From assembly GCA_013306675.1 (NCBI GenBank), contig JABLUY010000311.1:1-36213 (forward strand): 36,213 bases of DNA. The letters are read 5' to 3'. This document shows positions 16,824 to 25,152 of this stretch, piece after piece. Position 1 is the first letter of the stretch; each line of letters opens with the position of its first letter. This stretch comes from Thraustochytrium sp. TN22 (lineage: Eukaryota > Sar > Bigyra > Thraustochytrida > Thraustochytriidae). The translations under genes were made by a program, and so were the position numbers. The notes under the pieces were generated by a model. It was not told the origin of the DNA, did not search any database, and saw only the letters and a list, made by a program, of their open reading frames with translations.

Positions 16824-17300
16824 TTAGGCGTCGATCCAGTCGTCGTTGTCCTCAACCTCGTCCTCGTCGCTCTGCTCGTCCGCAGCGTCGCCGAGGATGC
16901 CGACGCGAACGTCGTTCGCCGTGGTGGCACTCACGTCAAAGCAACCCTCGCAAACCTCGCGGATCGTCGTGCGGCCCGTCAGGTAGTCCATCTGCGTGGC
17001 CGTGGGCGCGGCGCGCGGGTTCCAGTTGATGAAAAACAGTTTGTCCGCCTTGCGGCCGTCCTTGGTCGTGTACTCGTACTCATACACCACGTAGCGGCAG
17101 TCGTGGCCCGGCAGCGCCTCCAGCAAATCGTCCACGCCCTTGCTGCGATCCGCCTCCACGCCCTTGACGTTGTGCACGCGGCCGTCCTCTTCCGCGTCCA
17201 CGCCGAACATGACCCAGCGGTACTTGCGCCCAAGCTTGAACTGCCTGTACTCTGCGACAACCTCCTCCGACACGCGGTACAGCGCCTTTTCCTCGCTCAT
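16824..17300 (-). CDS. ADF/cofilin-family protein with acidic tail
   Basis: 158 residues with an ADF-homology domain over about 8-135: VAEYRQFKLGRKYRWVMFGVD, then VDDLLEALPGHDCRYVVYEYEY, TTKDGRKADKLFFINWNPRAAP and QMDYLTGR. This follows the cofilin order of strand, DCRY strand, W-x-P strand and long helix. ADF/cofilins bind and sever actin filaments. Two oddities: the long actin-binding helix begins PTATQMDY where typical cofilins carry basic residues (KSKM), and the C-terminus is an acidic tail (EQSDEDEVEDNDDWIDA) that cofilins usually lack. It may be a divergent ADF-H protein with altered actin binding. Divergent from SLBP with 204 bp between ATGs. Confidence 0.85.
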   Translation of the reverse strand: MSEEKALYRVSEEVVAEYRQFKLGRKYRWVMFGVDAEEDGRVHNVKGVEADRSKGVDDLLEALPGHDCRYVVYEYEYTTKDGRKADKLFFINWNPRAAPTATQMDYLTGRTTIREVCEGCFDVSATTANDVRVGILGDAADEQSDEDEVEDNDDWIDA

Positions 17301-17504
17301 CGTGCCGCGCGTCGCTCGCCCGCTCGCTGCCGCGCCGCCGCTGCTCGCCGCGCGCCGCTCGCCGCCTCCCGAACGCGGCCGGCGCCCTGCTCCTAGGAGT
17401 CGTAGTCCTGCAACGAACGAAGATAGAGTTAGCGGTCTGTCTGCTGTCAGACTCTGTCTGCTGCGCCCAAGCCGGAGACCGGGGCACCACCACCACCTGG
17501 CGCC

Positions 17505-18357
17505 ATGAAGCGCGGCCGCCCCGAGCCCCGCTCAGCCCGCGCGGACCCGCCGCGCCGCCGCTCGCCGCCCAGCGAGGCGAGGCCCGCCAAGCTGCCTCGC
17601 CGCGGCCCGCGCTCGCCGCCCCGCGACCGCCACCGCGCGCCCGTGCCGGAGCCCGTCGCGCCGCCGCCGCCGCCGCTGCCCGCCGGGACCGCCGGGACCG
17701 CCGCCGCCAGCGACGAGGCCAAGCGCGGCGCCAAGGACGCCAGCGCGGGAGCCAGGGGCGACGGCCGCAAGGCGTTCACGTACCAGGGTAGGTCGAGCTC
17801 CTTGTCGCGGTCCTGCAGCTGGCGGCCTGCAGCGAGGTCGCCGCGCGAAACCTGACCACTGACGCCGTCGTGCTCGCCTCTTCCCGTCCCTTCCTGCCCC
17901 GCTCGCAGCCAAGGCCAAGTCGGACACCAGGAATGAGCGCGAGACGGACCCCCGACGCATCGAGCAGCGCCAGAAGCAGGTCGACCTCGGCAAGAATACG
18001 CTCGGCTACCAGGCCTACCTGAAGCAGGTGCCTCGCAAGGAGCGCAAGTCGCTGCGCGAGCACCCGCGCACGCCTGACGTCTATCGCAAGGTCAGCAAGC
18101 GGGCGTTCGACGGCCAGATCAGGGCCTGGCGCCGTGAGCTGCACAAGTGGGACCCGGAGGCGCGCCCGGACCAGGACGTCATCCACGAGCCCGCAGAGCC
18201 CCCAGAGCCTTCCGAGGCCCCAGCGCCGGCGCCTGAGGCGGTCGCCACCACGCCCGAACCCGCTGCCGCCGCCACAAGCTCCGACGGCGCGACTGCGGAC
18301 GTGTTCAAGCCGGACAAGTCCATATTTCAGGAGCTCGAGGACGATGACCTGCTCTGA
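17505..18357 (+). CDS. Histone RNA hairpin-binding protein (SLBP), two exons
   Basis: Exons 17505-17787 and 17909-18357 join in phase 1 to give 243 residues. The RNA-binding domain (about 97-175) carries the family signature: RRIEQRQKQVDLGKNTLGY, YLKQVPR, HPRTPDVYRKVSKR and QIRAWRRELHKWDP. The Thr of the human TPNK loop is kept but the loop reads TPDV. Most of exon 1 encodes a disordered Arg/Pro-rich N-terminus; the C-terminus is Pro/Ala-rich and ends FQELEDDDLL. SLBP binds the 3' stem-loop of replication-dependent histone mRNAs and promotes their processing and translation, so this organism probably has stem-loop histone mRNAs. A decayed copy of the last coding segment lies downstream. Confidence 0.93.
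17788..17908 (+). other. SLBP intron, 121 bp
   Basis: Donor CAGG|GTAGGT and acceptor CGCTCGCAG|CCAAGG after a pyrimidine-rich tract. Splicing joins a split Ala codon and restores the frame leading straight into the SLBP RNA-binding domain. Confidence 0.85.
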
Positions 18358-19062
18358 GCACGCTGGCCCCACTGTGCTTCCTGGCCTCATCGCGAACAAC
18401 AGACGCCAAAGACGCGCTCTGACGCTGCGACTGCGGCCATGCTCAAGCCAGACAAGCCCACTTGCAAGAGCTCGAGTACCTCGAGGATGTTGACGCGCTA
18501 CGATGTGAGCACACACTCGCACTCACATGCTCCACTGGCACAATGCGGTGATTCTTGACCTCACGGAAGATCCAACACCAAGGTTTCCATCGCCTACAAA
18601 TGCCAAGGAGCTTATCACCGAGAACACGAGACGCCGAGAGCCACTTTCGATAAGCAGCTCTTGCATGTCTGGCAACGCCTTGCAAGGGACCTATGCAATG
18701 TGATCTGATGGCATTTTCGTTTTGATGACCAAATCCTCATCACGACAAGAATTGCAGCAGCAGTCCTGTGACCTCGGACCACCACCGCGCCGCGCGCTGT
18801 GGCAGGCATCCGAGTCGCGCAGCCAGAGTCCGAGTCCGAGTTCGAGGCCAAGTCAGGAGTCCGCGGTAGTAGTGCCCGCGTCGCCGCAGCGTTGTTGGCG
18901 CAAGCCCTCCCACTGCAAAACAGCGCTGCTTTCTTCAGCAGGCGCGCGGCGCGCGGCGCAGGCAGCGGGGCGCGGTTGCCCGCGCCAGGCGCCCGCGGGA
19001 GGCCAGCTGGGGTCGCCCTCGCCCTGAGGCAGGAGCCCAAGCTTGCCACTCCCTTCGGCATC
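18358..19062. other. SLBP 3' region and upstream region of the next gene
   Basis: 705 bp between the SLBP stop and the ATG at 19063. It contains the duplicated SLBP tail (18416-18500). The frame of the downstream gene is open back to 18799, encoding SRRAARGAGSG-type low-complexity sequence; I treat it as 5' UTR. Short AGTCCG repeats lie near 18828. Confidence 0.5.
18416..18500 (+). pseudogene. Decayed duplicate of the SLBP 3' coding end
   Basis: This stretch matches 18278-18360, the last ~25 codons of SLBP: shared GCGACTGCGG, then CAAGCC(G/A)GACAAG(T/C)CC, then GAGCTCGAG and GA(C/T)G(A/T)TGAC. The second copy has small indels and no longer keeps the frame. The offset between copies is about 138 bp. 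It is non-coding now. Confidence 0.75.
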
Positions 19063-20091
19063 ATGGGCGCGCAAGCGGGCGGCGCCTCGGTCATGGCGAC
19101 GCTGGCCAAGGGCGACCTGCTGCAGCTGGACCGCGTGGCGCAAACCATGCTGGGTGCGTCCGCGACCATGGCGGTCTTCTTCGCCATTTTGCTGGCCGTG
19201 GTGCTGCCGAACGCGCGCATGTTCACGAAGCGGCACGCGCGGCGGCACCGCGTCGTGGCGGTCCTGTACCTGCTTTGGCTACTCTTCGGTTTCACGGACC
19301 TCTTCGCGGGGCTGCGTGCGGACCTCTTTGTGTACGACGTGGTGCTGGGCGTGCTGGGCACGGCGCTGACACTGACGGCTGCCTTCGACTTTCGCTTCCA
19401 CGAGCGCGTCAAGAATCGCGCCTCCGGCACGCTTGAGCAGAACGCCACCGTGACCTTTGCGGAGATGATCGAGCACTCCTTCTATCAGGCGCTCAACCTG
19501 ATCCAGATATCCTACATGCACCTCATGGCGCCGGGGCGGCCGGCCTGGGTCCGCGCCGCCCTTCTCATGGCTGTCACGGCGCCCTGGCTCGTGCGCCACC
19601 GCTTCCCAGTCAACAGCTTCTCCAAGAACTACGCGGACGTGCCGCTCAGCAAGTACAGCCTGGAGCTGCTCATGTACCGCATCAAGAAGTGGCAGTACGT
19701 CTTCTACAAGCACGCGCTGCTGCACGGCATCAACGTGTCCGTGGCACTGGCCACGGACGCGCGCGCGTCCTTCGTGCACGAGCCGCTCTTTCGCCTCTAC
19801 TGGCTGGCGCTCAACTGCAGCTACGTCATGGAGTTCTTTTTGCAGACGCTCGTCAAGAAGCACTACATGTCGCAGCAGGTCCACCTCACGCTGCAGAAGT
19901 TGCTCATGACTGTGGCCACCGTCTCGGCGCTCTTCGTGCTGTCCTTCGTGCGCTGGGACGTCTGCGCGCTCTCCTTCGCGCTCAACATGGTGCACCGCGG
20001 CCATGACTTTGTCAACACCGGGATCGTTTTTGGGCTCGTCTCCGGGCTCGACGCCGCGCGCGCCTCCCTCAACGACGCCGCCTCAGGCTGA
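19063..20091 (+). CDS. Multi-pass membrane protein, unknown function
   Basis: 342 residues from ATG 19063 (ATCATGG). About eight hydrophobic segments, at roughly 27-52, 65-85, 90-112, 140-160, 165-180, 225-240, 250-272 and 285-325. Loop features: basic clusters on both sides of span 2, an acidic/aromatic stretch TVTFAEMIEHSFYQALNLIQISYMH, and PVNSFSKNYADVPLSKYSLELLMYRIKKWQ in the central loop (long loop near 183-215). The helix containing HGINVSVAL and the motif NMVHRGHDFVNTG near the C-terminus look conserved-type, with His/Arg/Asp within or near spans. I do not recognise the family. The frame extends upstream to 18799 without a good start. Same strand as CFAP20DC-like, 411 bp ahead of it. 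Confidence 0.7.
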   Translation: MGAQAGGASVMATLAKGDLLQLDRVAQTMLGASATMAVFFAILLAVVLPNARMFTKRHARRHRVVAVLYLLWLLFGFTDLFAGLRADLFVYDVVLGVLGTALTLTAAFDFRFHERVKNRASGTLEQNATVTFAEMIEHSFYQALNLIQISYMHLMAPGRPAWVRAALLMAVTAPWLVRHRFPVNSFSKNYADVPLSKYSLELLMYRIKKWQYVFYKHALLHGINVSVALATDARASFVHEPLFRLYWLALNCSYVMEFFLQTLVKKHYMSQQVHLTLQKLLMTVATVSALFVLSFVRWDVCALSFALNMVHRGHDFVNTGIVFGLVSGLDAARASLNDAASG

Positions 20092-20502
20092 GACGCCACG
20101 AAATACCTCGAGCAACTTTGTCCCGATAGTCCTTTGCCCAGAGCTTGACAGCAGTCTTGAGAGTGAACGCGGGCGAGTCGGCGGCCGTGACCACGTTGAG
20201 CTAGCTCCTCGACCGCCGCCTTGCGCCGGCCCGGCACACTGTCAGCTGGCTGGGACTCACTCTGCGGTTAGTACGCGACACCGGCGCGTCGCGCGCTCGT
20301 AACGGCCAGTGCTGCTCTACGGACTCACATCACAGTCTGAGACGGTCACCTCTGGCTCGTGACGTGCGCGGCGCCAGCAGAGCGCCTGCGCCGCGCCGCG
20401 CAGCGCCGCGCAGCGCAGCGCAGCGCAGCGGAGTCGAGCAGGAGCGCTCGTCGTCTGCCGCGGCCTCGCCAACTCGCTTTGTCGCGCGGCCCTCTCGTCG
20501 CC
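20092..20502. other. Intergenic region between two plus-strand genes
   Basis: 411 bp. It includes the probable promoter and 5' UTR of the CFAP20DC-like gene. CGCAG-type short repeats lie at about 20394-20432 (GCAGCGCCGCGCAGCGCAGC). The frame of the downstream gene is open back to 20359 but reads as Arg/Ala low complexity. No other gene seen. Confidence 0.5.
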
Positions 20503-22071
20503 ATGAGCTCCGCCGGGTACCAGGGCGGCCCGTACTGCGAGGTGTTCTCGCCGCAGGGCACCGACCCGGTGCGCAAGCAGGGCGTGGGCGCGCATGGCCG
20601 CGTACGCAGGGAGTTCGACAAGGACATCAAGAGCTACGCGCTGGTGTGCGATGGGGGGCCGTCCTGCAAGGTCGAGCTCCCGGGCCCACGCGCCAAGGTC
20701 AAGGCGCTCGGCCTGACGCAGCGCTTCCTGGCGCTGCAGCTCTGGCTTCCGGCCGCGCCCGAGCACTTCGGGCTAGAGCTCACGGTGGCCGACACGCAGC
20801 GTACGCGACGGCGCCTCGTCATTGCGTCCGCCTTCCGGAACGTCGTCGCGCACCCGCTGCACGTGCAGCTGCCGCTGGGCGCCGCCTACGACGCGCGCTT
20901 CGGCGACCTCGAGGACCTTGGCGCTGACGTCGTCCTGCCGCGCGGGGTCTGGCTTACGCTCTGCCTCGACATGCAGGATCTGGTCGCCACAAACTTCCCG
21001 GGCATCAACTTCCGCGCGCTCGAGGGGCTCGCCCTCAACGGCACCTGCAAGCTGCGCCGAATCTTCACACTCAGGGACCGCCCGGCCGGCCTGCACGACG
21101 CGGCGCCGCCCGGCTGCACCGTTCAGCCCATCCCACGGCAGCTCCACTTCCCGAGCGCCATGGCGACCAGCCCGCCCTGCGTCTTCTACGCCATGTCGGC
21201 CGTGCTTGCCTGGGAGAGCCTACACGGCGGGGACCATGGCAGCTCGCCGCGCAAACATACGCTGGCTGCCGCGGGCGCCACAGCCGGCCGCACGCGTCGT
21301 CTCACGGAGAGGACGCAGCCGGCCTCGGCGCGCAGCGCCGTCTCCTCGACGAGCCGTCGCAGCTCGCCGCGCACACGAAGACTGCTTGAGGCCAAGCACC
21401 GCGGCGCCGCCCCCAAGCCGGAGACCGTCGAGGACGGCGGTGCTTTTGACGATTCTCGTGAGGAGCTCGATGACGGCGCGAGCCAACCGGAGCGCCATGA
21501 GGAGGACCACCGGCCCGTGCTGCCTGCCCTTGCCCGCGCCAAGCGCGACAGGCGTGCGTCGCCCTCCGGCAGTCCAGCTGCTGCCGTCGCCTCGCCGCGG
21601 TTCACGCTCGACTTGCCGCAGCCCGCAAGGCCTGCGGTCCGTCGTTCCGGGTCCACCGCCCGCGGGAAGCCCGCTTCGACAAACCAGGCCGATGCAGACC
21701 CTTCCCCTGCGCCGCAGCGTGCCGCGAGCGAGGAGGCCTTCAACGAGTACGCGGCCAACTCGCCGCTTTCCCCGCCTGCAAGTCGATCGAGTGCGCGAAC
21801 TACGAGCGCCAGCCTCACGGCCGAGCGCGAAGAAGCACCGCGCAGTGGCCGGGCCGCGGGCGCCCAAGCGCTCCGCGAGGCGGCGCTCAACGCCGCGCTC
21901 GACCGCCACCAACGTGCTCTTCGTGCCTCAGCGCCGGACGTGGAGCACGAGGACCGTCATGAGGAGGAGGACCAAAATGAGCCATGGGAGCGCGACGAGG
22001 CCGACGGCAGCGACAGCGGGCATAGCAACGTTGAGGTAGATGCCGAGGCGGATGTCGGGGAGGAGGAGGAG

Positions 22072-22103
<32 letters not shown>

Positions 22104-22764
22104 TTACGTGGGCAAGCCGGCGACGGCAGACGAGGCGTACAAGCAGGGGCAGGATCTCGACTATGCGGACCACGAGCCGTCGGATCATGGCGACGCTCTC
22201 AGCGAGAACGACGAGATCCTTCTGGGCGGCGAGGACGAGGGTAATGATAATGATGACGACCACAGCATCAGTGGCGCAATGACCGGAGACGAGGAGGATG
22301 GCGAGGACGAGCTTTCCGCGACGTTGGACTCGAAGATAGACCTTCGGTCCAGGCTCGACGCAGAGCGCGCTGAGCTCGCGCAGATGGAAGCTCGCCTCGA
22401 CGAGGAAGAGGAGGCTCTTTTGCGCGCGAAGCGCCGAGACCAGACCTGTAGTCAGCGCGCGGACGACCTAGGCACGTTGAGCAAGCAGCTCCTGCAGTCC
22501 ACCATCTCTGATGCTCTGCAAAACCTGCAGTCGGAAGGCCATGGTGCGGACGATGAGGAGGGGGAACGAGAACGCGGTGAAGCGGAAGAGGAAGGTGGAG
22601 ACGAGGAGGACCGGCGCACGCCGTCGTTGTGTCAGGCGCGAGGACAGGACGAGACGAGCTCGGGCCGCGGCACCAGCGGCGAAGATGACCTGGACCTGGT
22701 CTACGACCCGATCTTGGAGTGCTACTTTTGCCCCAAGACGAACAAATACTACCAAGTCAAGTGA
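20503..22764 (+). CDS. CFAP20 domain-containing protein (CFAP20DC-like)
   Basis: 753 residues from ATG 20503 (GCCATGAG). Residues about 4-195 are a CFAP20-like domain: YQGGPYCEVFSPQG at the start, then EFDKDIKSYALVCDG, LGLTQRFLALQLWLP, PLHVQLPLG, WLTLCLDMQDL and CKLRRIFTLRDRP. The long C-terminal half is disordered and acidic, with an Asp run (about 525-535) and a Glu/Asp/Lys helix region. It ends in DPILECYFCPKTNKYY, like the short conserved C-terminal motif I recall in animal CFAP20DC (C3orf67). CFAP20 is an inner-junction protein of ciliary doublets; CFAP20DC's role is less clear. Its presence suggests the organism makes cilia at some stage. Convergent with the Aurora kinase gene. Confidence 0.85.
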
Positions 22765-22893
22765 GTGGCCAAGCAAGCAAGGGAGCGAGCGAGCCCCGCG
22801 CAACATATCACACGTGGCTCGTTTTCATGTATACTAGTCGTGGTGTCACGGCACAAGCAGCGGCACCAGCAGAAGCAACAATCACAATGGCGA

Positions 22894-24018
22894 TCATGCC
22901 TCCGGGAGATGGATATTCTTTTGGATCCACGGGTGGCGCAGAACCTCGAGGAGGCTAAGTCTGCGCTCGGCGTACTTGTGCAAGAGGCGGCGGATGAGGT
23001 CCTTGGCTTCTCTGCTCACGTGGCCCGGGAAGCGGTAGTCCAGGGCGCTGATCTTGCGGAAGGTAGCCTCGTTTTCCGAGACGCAGCTCTGCGGCGTGGC
23101 GAGCAGTCCACTGTAATGTGCGCTGCCGGCCGGCGTGAGCAGGCCACTGTAGGGCGTGTCGGTGCCGCGCATGGCGCCAGCCGAGGCCATTTCGTCAGCG
23201 GACGATGGCTCGAAGGGTGGCACGCCCACAAGGAGCTCATACGCAAGCACGCCGACAGTCCAGTTGTCGACGGTCTCGTCGTACGCCTTGCCTCTGACCA
23301 TCTCGGGCGCCAGATAGTCGAGCGTGCCGCACATGGTGGTGCGACGGTTGCCGTGGTTGAAGCTGGCCATGCGCTCGTTCTCCTCGGAGCTGGCGCTGAT
23401 GCCGGCACGCACCTGGAGACGCGCCGTGCTCATGTACCCATTGTAGCCGCGGCGGTCATGCGCCGCCCATCCAAAGTCGGCCAGCTTGAGGATGCCGTCC
23501 TGCGAGAGCAAGAGATTCTCCGGCTTCACGTCGCGGTGAATGACGTTGAAGCTGTGGCAGTAGCTCAGTGCGCTGGCCAGTTGCGCGATGTAGTGCGCGG
23601 CGGTCTTCTCGTCGAACTTGCCCTCCGGCTGCTTCTTCATGTGCTTGTACAGCTCGCCGCCGGCCGCGTACTCGAGGATCAGGTAGACGCGGCGCGGGTC
23701 GTAAAAGTATCCGAAGAGCTGCAAGATATTCGGGTGCTTGAGCCGCGAGTGGATCTCTACCTCCTGTCGCAGCTGACCCCACATGTCGTCGCGCTGCAGC
23801 TGCTCCTTGTCCAGCACCTTGAGCGCCACCACCTGCTTGTTACGCTTGACCTTGGCCCGGTACACGATGCCATACTTGCCTCTGCCCAGCGCCTTGCCGA
23901 TCTCGAAGTCGCGCAGGTTCCATCGCACCACGCCGTCGCTGCAGCTGACCCGCTCGCTCGCGCGCCCACGCAGCGCGCCGTTCTCCGTGGCCAGCGGCGC
24001 GCGCGCCGTAAGCGCCAT
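22894..24018 (-). CDS. Aurora-type serine/threonine kinase
   Basis: 374 residues, kinase domain about 38-366. All catalytic elements are present: GRGKYG loop, K67, HRDVKPENLL (D163), DFGW (181-184) and APE. DFGW, RRTTMCGTLDYLAPEM and FRKIS...FPGHVS match Aurora kinases; T228 corresponds to Aurora A T288 in the activation loop. Two insertions are unusual: about 30 extra residues between DFGW and RRTT (188-224), and about 45 between PPFE and ATFRKI (271-317) containing near-repeats TPYSGLLTP and HYSGLLATP. Auroras phosphorylate spindle and chromosomal-passenger targets in mitosis. The N-terminal region is short (~37 residues). A 75-bp GT-AG interval inside the first insertion could be spliced out in frame. 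Confidence 0.92.
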   Translation of the reverse strand: MALTARAPLATENGALRGRASERVSCSDGVVRWNLRDFEIGKALGRGKYGIVYRAKVKRNKQVVALKVLDKEQLQRDDMWGQLRQEVEIHSRLKHPNILQLFGYFYDPRRVYLILEYAAGGELYKHMKKQPEGKFDEKTAAHYIAQLASALSYCHSFNVIHRDVKPENLLLSQDGILKLADFGWAAHDRRGYNGYMSTARLQVRAGISASSEENERMASFNHGNRRTTMCGTLDYLAPEMVRGKAYDETVDNWTVGVLAYELLVGVPPFEPSSADEMASAGAMRGTDTPYSGLLTPAGSAHYSGLLATPQSCVSENEATFRKISALDYRFPGHVSREAKDLIRRLLHKYAERRLSLLEVLRHPWIQKNIHLPEA

Positions 24019-24897
24019 GCCGTCTCGATGCGTAAAACCGCCCGCGTCGCCCGTCGCCCGTCGCCCTTCGACGCTCTTTCCTTCACCGCTGAGGCAGCTG
24101 GCGCGAAGGCGGCTGCGCCCTGTCTTGTCTTGCCTCGCCCTCCCGTCCGGTCCTGCGCCGTGCCTCGCCGCGCGCGTGGCTCTTGCTGCCGCGCGTGCGC
24201 GTGCGCGAACTGGGACTGGGACTCGGACTGGGACGCGCGCCGCCTTTTGCTGCTGGTGGTCAACCGCTGCTTATGATCCGATGATGACTCCGAGTCGGAG
24301 CAGGCAACATCGACACGAGAAAGTGCTGCTTTGACGCGGCGCCTTCACAGTTTTAAGTAGCGCGCCTCGGCGAGGAGTGACAGGCAAGATCACAGCGCCC
24401 ATCTGGCTCGTCGCGGAGAGCTCCTCGTCGACGCAGGAGAGCTGGGGCCGAAGCAACGAGAAAGTGCTGCTCTTCAACGCGGCGCCTTCACAGTCAAGTC
24501 GTGCGCCTCGGCGTGGAGTGACAGGCAAGACGAGGCCGCAAGCAAATCACAGCGCCCGCCTGAGCTCCTCGTCGACGCAGGAGAGCTGGGGCCGAAGCAA
24601 CGAGAAAGTGCTGCTCTTCAACGCGGCGCCTTCACACAGTCAAGTCGTGCGCCACGGCGTGGAGTGACAGACAAGACGAGGCCGCAATCAAATCACGCAG
24701 CCCAACTAGCTCGTCGCGGAGCGCTCCTCGTTGACGCAGGAGGAATGAGATGGGACCGCGGCGCGAGCTCAGCACAGGGCCCGTCCGCCTCGCCGTGCAA
24801 CGCTCATTGAAAACCAGGTGTCGATCAAAGAAGGTTTTTTTAAGTCGCGTCGCGCAGCCAGCAGCTAGCCTGTGGCGAGCCCGAGGCCGAGCAGGGG
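24019..24897. other. Aurora upstream region with a tandem repeat array
   Basis: 879 bp between the Aurora ATG and the UBAC2 stop, both on the minus strand. It holds the ~142-bp tandem array (24316-24745) plus GC-rich flanks with GGGACT/GGACTC near 24215-24232. Plus-strand and minus-strand frames run through the array only because its period is a multiple of three. No gene supported. Confidence 0.5.
24316..24745. repeat. Tandem array of 141-144 bp units, three copies
   Basis: Units start with CGAGAAAGTGCTGCT at 24316, 24457 and 24601, giving periods of 141 and 144 bp. Shared blocks within units: CGCGGCGCCTTCACA, GGAGTGACAG(G/A)CAAGA, AAATCAC, CTCCTCGTCGACGCAGGAG and AGCTGGGGCCGAAGCAACGAG. The second and third copies are closest; the first and the end of the third are more diverged. 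It is not protein-coding as far as can be judged. It could be a local satellite, part of the Aurora 5' region, or a repeated small RNA. Confidence 0.85.
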
Positions 24898-25121
24898 TCA
24901 GGACAGGAGTGACTCGGTGGCGCGCTCTAGGTTGTTGTGCGAGCGGCGGAGCGCAGCGATGGCCCGCTCGCGGTCGAAGCCCATCTCGGTGAGCGTGGTA
25001 ATGTCGGCCTCGGACGGCTCGACCATTGGGGCTGTCGGCTGCGGCATGCCGCCGAAGCCGCCAAAGCCGGGGCCAGGGAGGAGCTGGTCCACCTGGTAGC
25101 CCGCCGCGCCGGCCTGCTGGC

Positions 25122-25152
<31 letters not shown>

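Noticed and set aside
24377-24667. Plus-strand 96-codon frame with repeated peptides (SSSTQESWGRSNEKVLLFNAAPS)
   Set aside because: It runs through the ~142-bp tandem array, whose period is near a multiple of three. The first unit is not open in the same way, and codon use is unlike the genes.
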